NCBI RefSeq assembly: GCF_016097555.1
Contig: NC_054704.1
Span: 23,748,231-23,812,230, forward strand
Direction of reading: 5' to 3'
DNA: 64,000 nt
Origin: Gigantopelta aegis
Lineage: Eukaryota; Mollusca; Gastropoda; Neomphalida; Peltospiridae
The position numbers and the translations under genes are program-made. The notes under the pieces are model-generated. The model searched no databases. It saw only the letters and a list, made by a program, of their open reading frames with translations, and was not told the origin of the DNA. Below are positions 1-11,900 of the stretch, piece after piece. Within the stretch, counting starts at the first letter, position 1. The number at the start of each line of letters is the position of its first letter.

Positions 1-351
1 TTTTGTAAATATTTACTTCAGATAAATTGGTTCAAATTATTATTAAAGTTAATAATAAGTTAAACTGAATGAATGAAATGCAAGATAATCACAGTTACAT
101 CAAATACTTTAATATTATATGAAAACCCCCACTTTATTTCGTGTCATTCAACTTGATGTAATAGATCAGGAAAGGAAAGGAATTTTTGTTAAATAATGAC
201 ACCCCAACACATTTAAAACCACAGCTACCGGGTGTCTAACATATTCTAACAGTATCCTGAAAGAGAAAGAAAAAACATGTTGTTACCACAAAGACTACTT
301 TTACCAATTAGCAGCAAGGAATCTGCACTTTTCCATAGAAAATAGTTCAAA
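1..351. other. CARS2 intronic sequence without recognisable feature
   Basis: AT-rich DNA left of the first SINE. If CARS2 continues leftwards as expected, this is intron after the exon at 886-969. I see no synthetase-like coding sequence on the minus strand here. Confidence 0.5.
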
Positions 352-652
352 AAACGACACCACTAGAGCACTTTGATATATTAATCATCGGCTGTTGGAT
401 GTTAAACATTTGGTAATTTTGACATAGTCTTATTGAGGAAACCCACTACATTTGTCTATTAGTAGCAAGGGATCTTTTATATGCACCATCCCACAGAGAC
501 GACAGCACATATCACGGCCTTTGATATACAAGTCACGATGCACTGGCTGGAACAAGAAACAGCGCAAATGGGCCCACCTATGGGGATCGATCCCAAACTG
601 ATCACGCATCAAGCGAGCGCTGTACCACTGGACTACGTCCCGCCCCTGCAGT
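352..652 (-). repeat. tRNA-derived SINE, type C, with a second head fragment at about 811-835
   Basis: On the minus strand the element starts with a tRNA-like head (A box near 'tagtccagtggtacagcg', B box 'gggatcgatccc'), followed by the shared core around 'cataaaagatcccttgctac', and ends with the type B/C tail near 352-400 (atttggtaattttgaca, gtgctctagtggtgtcgtt on the minus strand). A short repeated head end (tacgtcccgcccctag) lies at 811-835, which suggests a second truncated copy. It lies within a CARS2 intron. Confidence 0.85.
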
Positions 653-885
653 GACCAGGTTCGGGATTCAAACGCACAGCTGACAGTGTAGCAGGGTTGA
701 AAACAAGCAGTCACTCGGTCGCCTGTGGCGACCTTTATTGGCTAAGGGCATCTAAGAATTTTACCATCGATATTAGGGTCTGGCGAGTATAGTATTGGTC
801 AGTTAAAAACCCCACTGGGATACGTCCCGCCCCTAGAAAATTTGATTTGTCTAATACTGATGAGTACATGTACTTTATGTCATAC

Positions 886-3800
886 CTGACTCCACGGCCT
901 CTGGCTGCAGTGCTTGAGAGGAGAGTTCACCATAGTTTGAATACTTTGACACATCAAAGAAAACACTACCTGAAAGAAATTAATTTCAATATTTAAATTT
1001 AAAAAATACACACATATTAATAACTTTGAGACATTTCATTTTTACTAAATCGAAATAGCAAACAACTTAATTAGAGTTTATCCTACTTCTAATGAGATTT
1101 GTAAAAGTATTTACAATGTATGTATGTATGTATGTATATACATACGTATTGATGTACGTATTGATGTATGTATGTATGTATGTATGTATGTATGTATGTA
1201 TGTATGTATGTATGTATGTATGTATGTATGTATGAATATTTATATATTGTATGTATGTATGTAGGTAGGTACGTACATATGTCATCTTCATAAATCAAGG
1301 CTAATAGTAATATTCGTTCCTCGTATTCAGCCTTGATACATGTCGTCAAGAAATCGTGCCACAAAATGCTTAAATTTCATTGGATGCGATGAGATCTGAT
1401 TGCAACGAATCGCAACGCTCCTTAAAGATTCCCTTGTTATTGTAAACAAAGATGGTAGCATCAGCGTCCGTGGAAACGTGTCGTGTTTGTCACGATATGT
1501 TAAAAAAAAGGTTTCGGCGGTTAATTTTTGATATTGCTTTCAAGGTTGTCACATGTTACCGATGCTGTGATTGGTCAGCGATGTCATCGTGTAAGGGACA
1601 TAATCGGTGTTACAAATTTTCTTCCAAAAGGGGCACTAGTAGTGGATATCAGTAATATTGACTACATGTATCAAGGCTGAATACCAGGAACGAATATTAG
1701 CCTTGATTTATGAAGATGTACATATGTATGAATTTACTATTTATAATAAAAGAAGCCTAATGATCATTTCTTATATATATATATCTCAATAGAATACTTT
1801 TAAACCAGTTTATAAGTTTTATTTCAAGTCCAATGCATCAGGGTCTGCGGAGTGTATTTGAAAGCAGGACAACACTGTCAGTATGATGGCTTGGGGATGA
1901 AATTTGAGGGTCTGGAGAGCCCAAAACTACTTGGGGGGGGGGGGGGGGGGGGAAGGGTTCAGAGGTATGCACCCCAGAGCACATTTGCTTATATATACTA
2001 CTCAAAAGAATTTAAGGGTCAGACGATATTTTCGACATTATTTTCTGAATGTCAGTTATATTAGCTAGACCATAATGTCACGCATGGTATTGTTCCATTT
2101 TGACGAAAGTGGGTCTAAGCAACCCATAAATGAATTAAAATCCACTGTCATTGACACTGTCGACTAGTTCTAATGGCGAAAACATGCTTACATTTGCACG
2201 TAAATTAGGGCGAAAGCGAAAGGTCTGCTAAGTGCCCATAACTTGCTTTTTCACAAAGCGCTTCATTTGCACGCTTTGCATGTGTATTCCGTGTTCCCAA
2301 TGCTGAATTTCCGTATAATTGGAGCTTGCTTTCGTGTACGGTGCACACTCCAAATTCGACAATGGTACGATGTCAACTGACTATCGAAGATCGAGGAAGG
2401 GCTATTGCTTGGCTTCAGGATGGCAATACGCAAAGAAATGTTGCTCTGAGACCTGGTGTCAGTCAGTGTCATTGGCCGACTGTGGCAACAGTACCAAGCA
2501 ACGAATTCTGTTCGAAATCGTCCACATTCGGGAAGACCCCAAAGCACTACAAATAGAGAGGACCGCTACATCACCAATATGGCTCTATGTCAACGCACAA
2601 CCACTGCACGCCGATTACGTGACAATCTGCGGACTGCGACTGGAACTTGAATGTCTGATCAAACCATACGCAATCGTCTGAGAGCCAATAATCTATGCTG
2701 CCGTCGCCAGGCTGTTCGACCACCACTCATACCACGTCCCAGAATGGCCAGACGTCACTGGCGCACACTTCATCTGCGGTGGCAACATGTTCAGTGGGTC
2801 GAGTGATGTTCACTGATGAGTCCAGGTTTAGTCTCCAGTTCAACGACGGTCAGGTTCGTGTCTACATAAGTCCTGGGGAGCGCTTCGCTGACGTTAACGT
2901 TAGACAACGTCACCGGTTCGGTGGTGGCAGTGTCATGGTGTGGGGCGGCATTTCTATCCACCACAGGACCCCCCTCTATGTGGTGGATGGCAATCTGAAT
3001 GGAATCTGCTATCTGAATGAGATTATCCGGCCGTTGGTTCTCCCAGGCCTTCAGCAGATTGGCGGCGGGGCAGTTCTGCAGGATGACAATGCCAGACCCC
3101 ACCGCGCCAGGGTGGTAACGGACTTTCTCAGACAACAAAGTATCGCCAGGATGGTTTGGCCAGCATATTCGCGTGACTTGGCCCCAATAGGGCACGCCTG
3201 GGACGAATTAGGCAGGAAAGTTCGGGATAACCATGCCCCTCCGGCCAACCTTCATGATCTGGGTCAACTTCTTATGACAGAGTGGCAGGTCATTCCCCAA
3301 GAGTTCTTCAGACGTCTGATCAACAGCATGAGGCAACGATGTGTCGAGTGTATTCGCGCCAGGGGTGGATTCACACACTATTAAACAAATGTTCTAATGT
3401 GTAAACTCCATGTTTGACAACCTTCAACTTTGACAGCATGTCATGTGACTTTCTTATATACAGTGACGTTTATTTGTGGTTTTTTGTAAATATGGAACAA
3501 TAAATTAAATTTTTGGTGTAGTTTACATCATCAATCTAATACACTCTGAAACTTATTTGGTTATAAATTTTTGACCCTTAAATTCTTTTGAGTAGTATAC
3601 ATCATTTCCACTTATGGGCACAATAACAGGGAAGGGGTCAACCCAAGAATTATCAGCAATGTAGCAAGTGTGGTCAGACAATCTGGAGCCAAATTCATGT
3701 TTCAGGTACCAGTAACCAAACAAAATCGAACAAAATTAAGATGATTTAAAAATGGTATTTCTTGGATTTTGTTTTTATTAGTTTTTTTGAGAATGAATAA

Positions 3801-6800
3801 TAAAATATATCTGCAAATTCAACTTTAATTTGCATCTGGCAACTTGGGGGGGGGGGGGGGGGGTTTAGGGTTAGGGGGGGGGATTTTTGTCAGTCAGTTG
3901 AGTGCTCGCTTGAGATGCCTGCATCGCAGGATCGAACCACCTCGGTGTATCCATTCAACTGATTGGGTTCTTCTCATTCTAACCAGTGTACCACAACTGG
4001 TCAAAGGCCATGGTATGTGCTTTCCTGTCTGTGGGAAAGTGCACATAAAAAATCCCTTGCTGCATTAAGAAAAATGTAGCGAGTTTTCTCTGATGACTAC
4101 AATAGCTCTGTGCTCTAGTGGTGTCGTTAAACTTCTTCTTCTGGCAACATAGCAAATTTTTTAACCCTATTATATGATCGTATCTGGCACAGCTTTGCAT
4201 TATTATTCAATCAACTTACCACTCGGTACGGAATAAGCAAACTCTTTGAACTCTAGCTTCCTGATGAAGTCGATGATCTGTGGAACATGCTCTGTGACTT
4301 TCATGACAACGGTTGGTGGAAGAATGTTCAGAGTCGCCATGTCGTCAAAGAACTCAATTTCATTATTCCACGCCAAGTAAGTAAACGGAAGTCCAAGCTG
4401 AAGTAGAATTAAAATTTGTAATATTCATGTTGCTCTTTGAAAAATGTTATAGTCTACAATTAATTCAAGTATATAGTACAATCTGTTTGGATCTGTGAAG
4501 TGATTTCTGCAACTTGTATAACAAATTGCAATGTGAAACTGGACAAATTACTTCCTGTTGACTTTCAATGACATTTTAAAGGCATTTATTTACCCTTTTT
4601 TTTAGGACTACAGGGATTTTTAGATATTATTAACATAATCTTTCAATACTTTGATGCAAATGTCAATATTGTTATTATTAATGGGAATTTTTTTATTATT
4701 ATTAACCAATTTTTGTTTTTCATGATCCAACTCAAAATTGTACAATTTTCTAGGCTTGAAAAATGACATTTGCAAATTCCACAACTTTACAAGATATTTG
4801 TTATTTTCCAATAAAATATCAGTTATTACATATTGCCAAATTAAAATAAAATCTGTCAATTATTTAAAAAATTTGCGTTTGGCCAAAAGTGGCAGTGTTT
4901 GCTCTAGAACCTTTTATTAAATTATCTAAAGCATTGTCAGAAGCTTTTACAAAATATGTTTTCAATCTGAGGTACAGGTACTTGAACATGCACAAACATA
5001 CATAAAACTGTCCACAAATCATTGCTACGGATGGACTTAGGCCTACACACCACCTAATTTACGTTTACTCATCAGGAAGCATATCATTTAAAATATACAT
5101 TAGTTATATCTAGAAAAAATTATATATTCAGGGGACAGAATTAAAGCTCAGTCGGTTGAGTGCTTGCCTGAGGTATTTGCGTCGCAGGATCGAACCACTT
5201 CAGTCGATGCATTTAACTGATTGGGTTTTTCTCATTCCAACCAGTACACCACAACTGGTCAATGGCCGTGGTACATGTATGTGCTTTCCTGTCTGTGGGA
5301 AAGTGCATATAAAAGATCCCTTGCTACTAATGGAAAAAAGTAGCAGGTTTCCTCTGATCACTACGTGTCAGAATTACCTAATGTTTGAAACCCAATAACC
5401 AATGATTAATTAATCAATGTGCTCTAGTGGTGTCATTACACAAAACAAACTTTAACTGTAGTGCACAAAGTGTATGTTTAATGGCAATAAAGGAAAAATT
5501 AAATAATTTTCAAGAAATCATTTATTGGTTATTCATAAACATTATGAGAAGATTACAAAATAATGATGTGTCCACAAGCGTGAAATTTTTTATCATTTAG
5601 AAACTTTACAATTGGTCCAAGACCATTTTATTCGGTGCACAAGAAAATTCTTCCATGAGAATACATATATATTGGTATAATTACCTCATTGGCTCTATTG
5701 ATAATCTTGTCATCAATATTTGTCAGACTCATAGCCAGTGTGATGTCAATATCGAAAACGTCTGTCAGGATTCGACGTAAGATATCAAACCGCATGTAGG
5801 TGCTTCCATGTCCAAGGTGTGCCGAGTCATAGACAGTAGGGCCACACAGGTACCTGTCAAATATCAAAATACAAGTGTAGACATATAGGTCTTCAGTCTC
5901 CAGGAAGAATCACAGCCCTAAACATACATGTACATGAATAAATGTCTAAAATATTTATGTATAACATACTTAATTTCTAATCTCTTACTTAAAAGTGATT
6001 TGTTTGCAAAACAATTATACTAATATACTGCTTTTCTCTCATTTTAAGAAATACTGCACCTCAAAAACTAAAGTAATTACATTCTATGAATATTAATGCT
6101 TAGACAACAATCCCTCTTTTACTAGTTTTAGGGGTTATCTTGCAAACAATGCCATTAGCACTTAAAATATTTGCTTTAAAATATGAAAACCAACAATATT
6201 TAAGCAAATTATAATTAGCAAAATACTAAATGAATTGTCAAGCTGGATATTAACTGAATTGTTATATTCTAAATTTAATTAATATAACACATGTGAAATG
6301 CACTCTTCAACTGACAAGCAGATTTTAATTTAATAATTTTTCTTCACGACTTTGGTCATTTCCCCCAAATTAGCTTCCCTAATACTTTTCCTCCCATAAT
6401 TTTTCTAATTAATTCTAAACTGATAAATTAATTAATTGGCTTAAAAATTATAACTGAACATTTGAAACTTACAATCCAATTAGAACTGGAGAAGACAGCT
6501 GTTTGAGGAATCTTACTTGTTAATATACCCATATGTATACGCTTTCCAAGAAGGTCTATATGACCTGTCCAATACCCATCACAGGAGCATCGGAAGCAAT
6601 TAAAAGTTGGTACAGCCATGAAAGCAATGTATATGATGAGATCTATAATATGCGATCGCCATAGGAAGAGAACAAAACATTCCTGGCACAAAAAGTGGTA
6701 CGGCCATACCGTTTCCGACGTCCCTGCATCATTGGTCAATGGATAGTTTTATCACAATTATTATTTTCACTTATATATATATATATATATACACACCATA

Positions 6801-8354
6801 CATGCATTGTATGAAACCCAATATTCAAATGTAAAAACTTCATATCTATAGAATATATTGTGTCTGGCATGTTTTCAATTTCTGAAACATTTTAAGTTAA
6901 CATTTAGCTACTCTACTAAATAGTTGAAATAATTAACAATATTTGTCATGTTACCATGATTGAAGAAAAGGCATTAGGTGAACTGACATGTGGGAAAAAT
7001 GCATCGACTTCTCAAAATAATTGTAATAAATTAAAACCTGTAATAATCTTTTAAGATATTTTTAAAATCAATAAAAACAATTAGGGCCTACTTAGATTTG
7101 ATAATTGTTTACTTTATTTCTAGATCAGTTCACTGATCACAATGATACACTTTTGAATATGATTATAAATCATATTAATAATAAATATTTTTATAACAAA
7201 TACATATTTTTTATAACAAATTGTATGTACAACCATGATGGCTTTGTTCTAAGGATTGAATACAAAAATGCAATAAAGTAGGTTTAGAATAGTCATTACC
7301 ATTATTAAATGACCATAAAGTCAATAACCATATTTTGTTCTCTACATTGGTTTATTTTGTGGTGCATTTTCTTGTATATATATAATTAAATGACATACCA
7401 TGTGGTTCAGGGTGTGGGGATACTTACAAGTATTAATAGATACTAATATTTTCAGAATAAATTAAATATTTAGCCTATAAGGGATCGGGGTAGCCCAGCA
7501 GCACTTCTAGATTATGATAGCCCCACTCCCATGGCTAGTGATATTCAATGTTGGGCTAGTAAATAATTACCATTGTCATACCTGACGGCTAGTGAATAAA
7601 TATGAATATCCTGCCCTCACCCACCCACCCCTCAAAAAAAATCTTAGTGTTTTTAACTTCTTTAGGTGACATATCTGATTATTACTATTAGTAAAATTGT
7701 ATTAACTTAAAGTAGGGCAAGTGAAATTTTAATCGTGGCTAGTATATTTTTAAAATCACTGATCAAATATGGCTGGTGGATTTTATAAAATTTCTAGAAG
7801 CCCTGGCCCAGTGATGTACGGTTGGTCTAGGATTGATCCCTGTTGGTGGGCCCATTGGGCTATTTCTCGTTCCAGCCAGTGCCCCATGACTGGTGTATCA
7901 AAGGTTGTGGTATGTGCTATCCTGTCTGTGGAATGGTGCTACTAATGAAAAACATTTAGTGGTTTTGCTCTCTCTGACTATATGTCTAAATTACCAAATG
8001 TTTGACATCTAATAGCAGTTGATTAATAAATCAATGTGCTCTAGTGGTGTCGTTAAACAAAACAAACTTAACTAAAGATTATTACCATGTTGCTGTATGC
8101 TGGTGCTGCAAAATTAATGGGCACTTGGTTTTAGTCAGACTATTCCAAACACTGATGCCAGTGTCAAAGCCTGTAGGTTGTGTCCATTTTTCTGACAATT
8201 GTTTAGGATTGTGTTGATTCCAGTGTGGTGTATTCGTAAAAGTTCTAAAATGTGTCCTGGAGACAGTGGATTTGAATTTGACATGTTTCAAAGACGCAAC
8301 ACTGGTGGTACAACTAAAACACTTGAGGTTTTGAAAAATATGGTTAACAGACAT
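886..8354 (-). CDS. CARS2: Mitochondrial cysteinyl-tRNA synthetase, N-terminal 40%, four exons (3' part outside the window)
   Basis: This enzyme charges mitochondrial tRNA-Cys with cysteine. Coding exons on the minus strand are 8086-8354, 5685-5853, 4220-4397 and 886-969, all with GT/AG borders and matching phases. The exon 1/2 joint rebuilds Trp90 in [13 protein letters not shown], the class I synthetase signature. Cys93 is the expected zinc ligand and H102-L-G-H105 is the HIGH motif. Exon 2 continues with [14 protein letters not shown], exon 3 with [20 protein letters not shown], exon 4 with [17 protein letters not shown] place the start at the ATG at 8354. The frame stays open upstream but contains no other ATG, and the first 45 residues have no acidic residue and many Lys, Arg and Ser, as a mitochondrial transit peptide would. 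The KMSKS loop and anticodon-binding domain must lie left of position 1, because no further exon is visible in 1-885. The match to CARS2 rather than the cytosolic enzyme is clear. Confidence 0.95.
1113..1262. repeat. (ATGT)n microsatellite
   Basis: Tetranucleotide array of about 150 bp with a few interruptions. It directly abuts the left end of the long-TIR element at 1275. It explains the periodic Tyr-Ile-His-Thr open frames on the minus strand. Confidence 0.95.
1275..1727. mobile_element. Non-autonomous element with long (about 70 bp) terminal inverted repeats
   Basis: Positions 1275-1345 (acatatgtcatcttcataaa ... cagccttgatacatgt) are the reverse complement of 1665-1727 with few mismatches and one small indel. 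The 320-bp interior encodes nothing recognisable. The structure is that of a fold-back MITE. Target duplication cannot be read because the left flank is an (ATGT)n array. Confidence 0.7.
1998..3595 (+). mobile_element. Tc1/mariner element, copy 1, full length but decayed
   Basis: Terminal inverted repeats ctactcaaaagaatttaagg at both ends are flanked by TA target duplications at 1996-1997 and 3596-3597. The transposase begins at the ATG near 2359 ([20 protein letters not shown]), shifts frame more than once in the DNA-binding half, and is open from about 2695 to 3384. The catalytic domain keeps the first Asp (MFTDESRFS) and the second ([11 protein letters not shown]), but the third acidic residue is lost: the usual PIEH is PIGH. 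Total size, 1.6 kb, is normal for Tc1. The protein end is ARGGFTHY. It lies in a CARS2 intron. Confidence 0.92.
3846..3882. repeat. Poly(G) tract with interruption
   Basis: A G run followed by tttagggttagggggggg, just before the SINE at 3886. Similar G runs occur at about 1934-1951 and 55820-55838. They may be polymorphic or hard to sequence. Confidence 0.8.
3886..4140 (+). repeat. tRNA-derived SINE, type B
   Basis: The head reads cagtcagttgagtgctcgc (A box) and caggatcgaaccacc (B box), followed by 'accacaactggtcaaaggcc', the core 'gtctgtgggaaagtgcaca' and the tail 'gtgctctagtggtgtcgtta'. It is inserted in the CARS2 intron and ends about 80 bp from the exon at 4220. Confidence 0.88.
5131..5454 (+). 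repeat. tRNA-derived SINE, type B
   Basis: A well-preserved copy with A box (agctcagtcggttgagtgc), B box (caggatcgaacc), core and the full tail ending cattacacaaaacaaac. It lies in the CARS2 intron between exons 2 and 3. Confidence 0.9.
7484..8071 (+). repeat. tRNA-derived SINE, type C, split by an inserted MITE
   Basis: The head fragment 'gatcggggtagcccag' ends at 7498. It is interrupted by the element at 7499-7805 and resumes at 7806 with 'gcccagtgatgtacggttgg', then B box, core and tail to 8071. The tail ends about 14 bp from the 5' splice site of CARS2 exon 1 (8085). Confidence 0.85.
7499..7805. mobile_element. hAT-like MITE inserted in a SINE head, 6-bp target duplication
   Basis: The 307-bp element begins cagcacttctaga and ends tctagaagccctg, imperfect terminal inverted repeats that start with CAG. 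The host SINE sequence gcccag is duplicated on both sides (7493-7498 and 7806-7811). No coding capacity. hAT elements usually make 8-bp duplications, so a clade with 6 bp is implied. Confidence 0.75.
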
Positions 8355-8931
8355 CTCTTGTTTTGAACAGATATTGTGTAGAAGTTGATTTGTAATGTTA
8401 TAAGCAGTATTCGAAATGTATGCGTAAAGACATGTCAACAAAAATATTTGACTGATCTTCCCGAAACACACGTGCCAAAATTTACCACATAAAGGTCAAG
8501 GTGATATAAACATCACGAAGTTATCCGGAAGCTGTTCATTCGTAAATGTAAAACTAAAGATGACAATGTGTAATTAGGATCGTCGCGAATTTAATATTTT
8601 ATAGTCTGTGATGTTATTTATTCAAATTACATAAAACAAAAATTAGGTGACCTCAATATTAAATACGTAGATATTTTGGGCTACATTTATAATAAGCTAT
8701 AATATTAATTTAAATATTTTTGAAACACCCGCTTCCGTTTAATATGTAAAAGCAAATCATAGTTTTATAACCTTGAGTATTATCAACAGCAGGGAGGGAA
8801 GTTCATACTTGAGTTTCGGAATCAATGCCTTTTGGGGCATTGTTTACTTTACGTAGATTTTATACGGGAAACGTTTTTGCTTGCAACATAGGTCTGTTTA
8901 AGCGAGTTCATTTTAATGACTTATTAGCGGC
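8355..8931. promoter_or_regulatory. Bidirectional promoter and 5' UTR interval between CARS2 and ING1/2
   Basis: The 577 bp between the two start codons must hold both 5' UTRs and the promoters of the divergent pair. I see no convincing TATA box at a fixed distance from either gene. The part near 8578-8590 (cgtcgcgaa) is locally CpG-containing in otherwise AT-rich sequence. No repeat copy is recognisable inside this interval, which contrasts with the flanks. Transcription start sites cannot be placed from sequence alone. Confidence 0.7.
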
Positions 8932-11900
8932 ATGAATATGCTTAATCAAGCTGCGGTAGAAGCGCTGTGTTCGGCGACCTATCTTGAAAATTATTTGGAA
9001 ACTATGGAGAATTTGCCGGACGATCTGCAAAGAAGTGTGTCTCAGCTGCGGGAATTAGATATTCAGTGCAGAGGTGAGTATAATTCGTTTTGAGATTAAC
9101 AAAACAGGGCTGATCACTTTTTTCTAGATTTGAAAATAAATGGGCAGAATTTGTTTATATATTGGTGTTCGTGTTATTTGTGACGTGTGGTAAAATGTCC
9201 GGCGGATGTATCATGGGTGGACCAGTTTCGGTGAGCATTAGCATTCGATTCTGAATCATATCAATATAATATTTATACACAGACAGTTGTTATTCAAATA
9301 GCTACCTTTTTATGAGTATTTCTACGCCTCAAATGAGCACTGAACTGGCTGCTATGTAGCAAAGATCACTGCACCTACGTCAAAAACTGTAGTATGCATC
9401 AGCAGTAAATATTGTTAACGAGTAACTACGTCACCTGTTTCGGTGAATGAAACATTTATTGGTATAGCTTACAGCCAAAAGTTTCCAACACAATTTTGTT
9501 TAGTGTTTTATAAAAAAAATGTATGTTGTTCAACAAAACATGTACTTATAATAATTTATTAAAAAATATTTTGAGACATTACTAAATGGAGTCCTCGAGA
9601 ACCAATGTTAACAGACAACATTTTAGGAACATGAATATGACAATTCTGATGTCTTGCAATTGTGTTAAAAGTTGAACAAATGAATAGTTATAATGGTAAA
9701 ATTGTTTGGTTAAAAAATATAAGCAGCATTATGAGTTTTAATAAATAAACAAACAGGTATCCAGAAATATATTTGTTAAAAACATATAAGGACCATATAT
9801 TTGTGGCAAGTATCTGTAAAGAGAGTTTTGCCAGCAGACGCTGTCACAATCATGTGACTTCAATAACAAAATAGCAGTGCCAGTACAGCTGAGAACAGAC
9901 AAAAATAGTTTTTAAAAATAAGATTTCTTTCAAATAATAGTCTTCGAAAATCATAGAAAAAAGGTATTAAGAAATGTTCCATGTCTGTGACTGGGTAAAG
10001 TCGATATTGCTTTCTTTGCTTGTTTTAACCTTATTTTTACGAACATTTCTGTGAATGTGACAGACATTTGTTTACTTTCCCCATGCAAAAGTCAACAACG
10101 TCAGAAATTTTCAAATGTAAGTACTGTTGAGCACCAACGACGAAACCACCGAAACAGGGCCCTCACTGAAACACGGACGATATATGTAATTTTTTTAATT
10201 TATGGAGTAAACTTGCATTATTATATATGTATTAAATTATTATTATTTTTAAGAAGTACTTTGTTTTATAAATGTCAAACTATATGTGATCAAATATTTA
10301 TAACTAATAGCATGAATCATAGTTATTTCATACCGTGATTTTACCATGATACTGCCTTATCATTTCATATTATGGTCATTTTGTAGCATTGTGAAAAGTA
10401 ATTTTGCACCATAATCATTCGTACCATTGTCATTTTGAAAAAAAACAATCAAATAACCCATTTCGTTTTTGCACAACTTGTCATGACCATTTAAATGATG
10501 TCCTAACTTCAGTTTAAAATTATTTTATTCAAACCTAGACTTGTGTGAGTGATGTATGGATAAAGTGATTATTCTTGCAAGTTTTAGATGCCCGAGTTGT
10601 TGGTGCTTTAACATTTACTTAGATACACTGTATGGCCAATCCTTTTTTGTTAAATCATTAAATAAATAATGAACCACTTTAACAGATTATAAATACAATT
10701 GAAAAGTTCTCATGAATTTAAAGAAGTTTGAAATTTGTCATTATGAGGAATACTATACTTAGGTGACACATGAACATTGATAACAGTATTTGTGTAGCTT
10801 GGAACAATAATTTGATGATATGTATATTATACAGAGATCTATAAATTATTTAATACTGATATTGAGGTATTACTCCCCAAATTTGATCTATTAAATTGAA
10901 ACTGATGTTTGTTTTTTTAGGTATTCTTAATGATATTGATTGCCAGCAGGAACTGTACAAGCAAGATGGGGCAGTGAAGAAAAAGTCATTCTTTGCAATC
11001 CAGAGAGCCCTAATTCGGTGTCAGGAGATTGGTGATGAAAAGTTAACACTGTTGTCTGTAATAATTGACTTTATTGAAAACAGGACACGACAGTTGGAGC
11101 AGGATCGGGAAAATTTAGGTATGTTTCCACACTTTTTTTGACTAGGGATGCAGAAATGGAAAATAACATCACCAATACCAACCAGTCTATAGAACAGTAA
11201 TATGGTCTAGCCCTGGTGTTCACCAATTACAAACTTTCAAAGCAATTGACAAATTTATTTAAATTTGGCAAAAAACTTTACATTTTGTTAAAAAATAACT
11301 GGGTTTATGTAATTTTTGAAGTTCAGTAGATAATTTTTTTTTTTTTTTTAACTAACCCAGAGCTAGAGTGGTATTTAAATATATAAGAATATATCACATT
11401 CACATCCTTCACTTCAACTGATGATTTACTGAAACCAAAGCAACACTTGTCCCCTAAACAGGTACTTAAGATTTTTTGTTTTTAAGGTTAAACAAGTTCA
11501 CCCAATGGACTGTTGATTATATTTTTAAAATCATATGTTTATTCGCATTTGGCAAGCAGACTGTTATTTTTCTGCACCCCTGTTGAGAGTTCAAATATAG
11601 CTCACCACGGTAGTAACACAGTACATAACCTTTATTTTGTTTCACATTTGACTTGGAGAACTCTAAAGCCATATTTTTTGTAGATATTTAGAAATAAAAG
11701 GTGTATTTGTTTATGCCAATTCATCAACATTTCCTCAAACAGAAACTTGGGTATGTAGAACTTTAGAAGATTGGGGGTAATTTTCAAATATTCATATGAA
11801 TCATTAGTGGCATTGCATAGCCCTTTAATTTCATTAGGAAGCCAGTTAAATTGCCACTCGGTGTTTATTTTTTTTATCAAATCAAAGGAGGGTATACTAT

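Noticed and set aside
1067-1364. Minus-strand open frames rich in Tyr-Ile-His-Thr
   Set aside because: Translation of the (ATGT)n microsatellite.
8355-8471. N-terminal extension of CARS2 starting at 8471
   Set aside because: The codon there is GTG, not ATG, and the extension lacks transit-peptide character; the ATG at 8354 is used instead.
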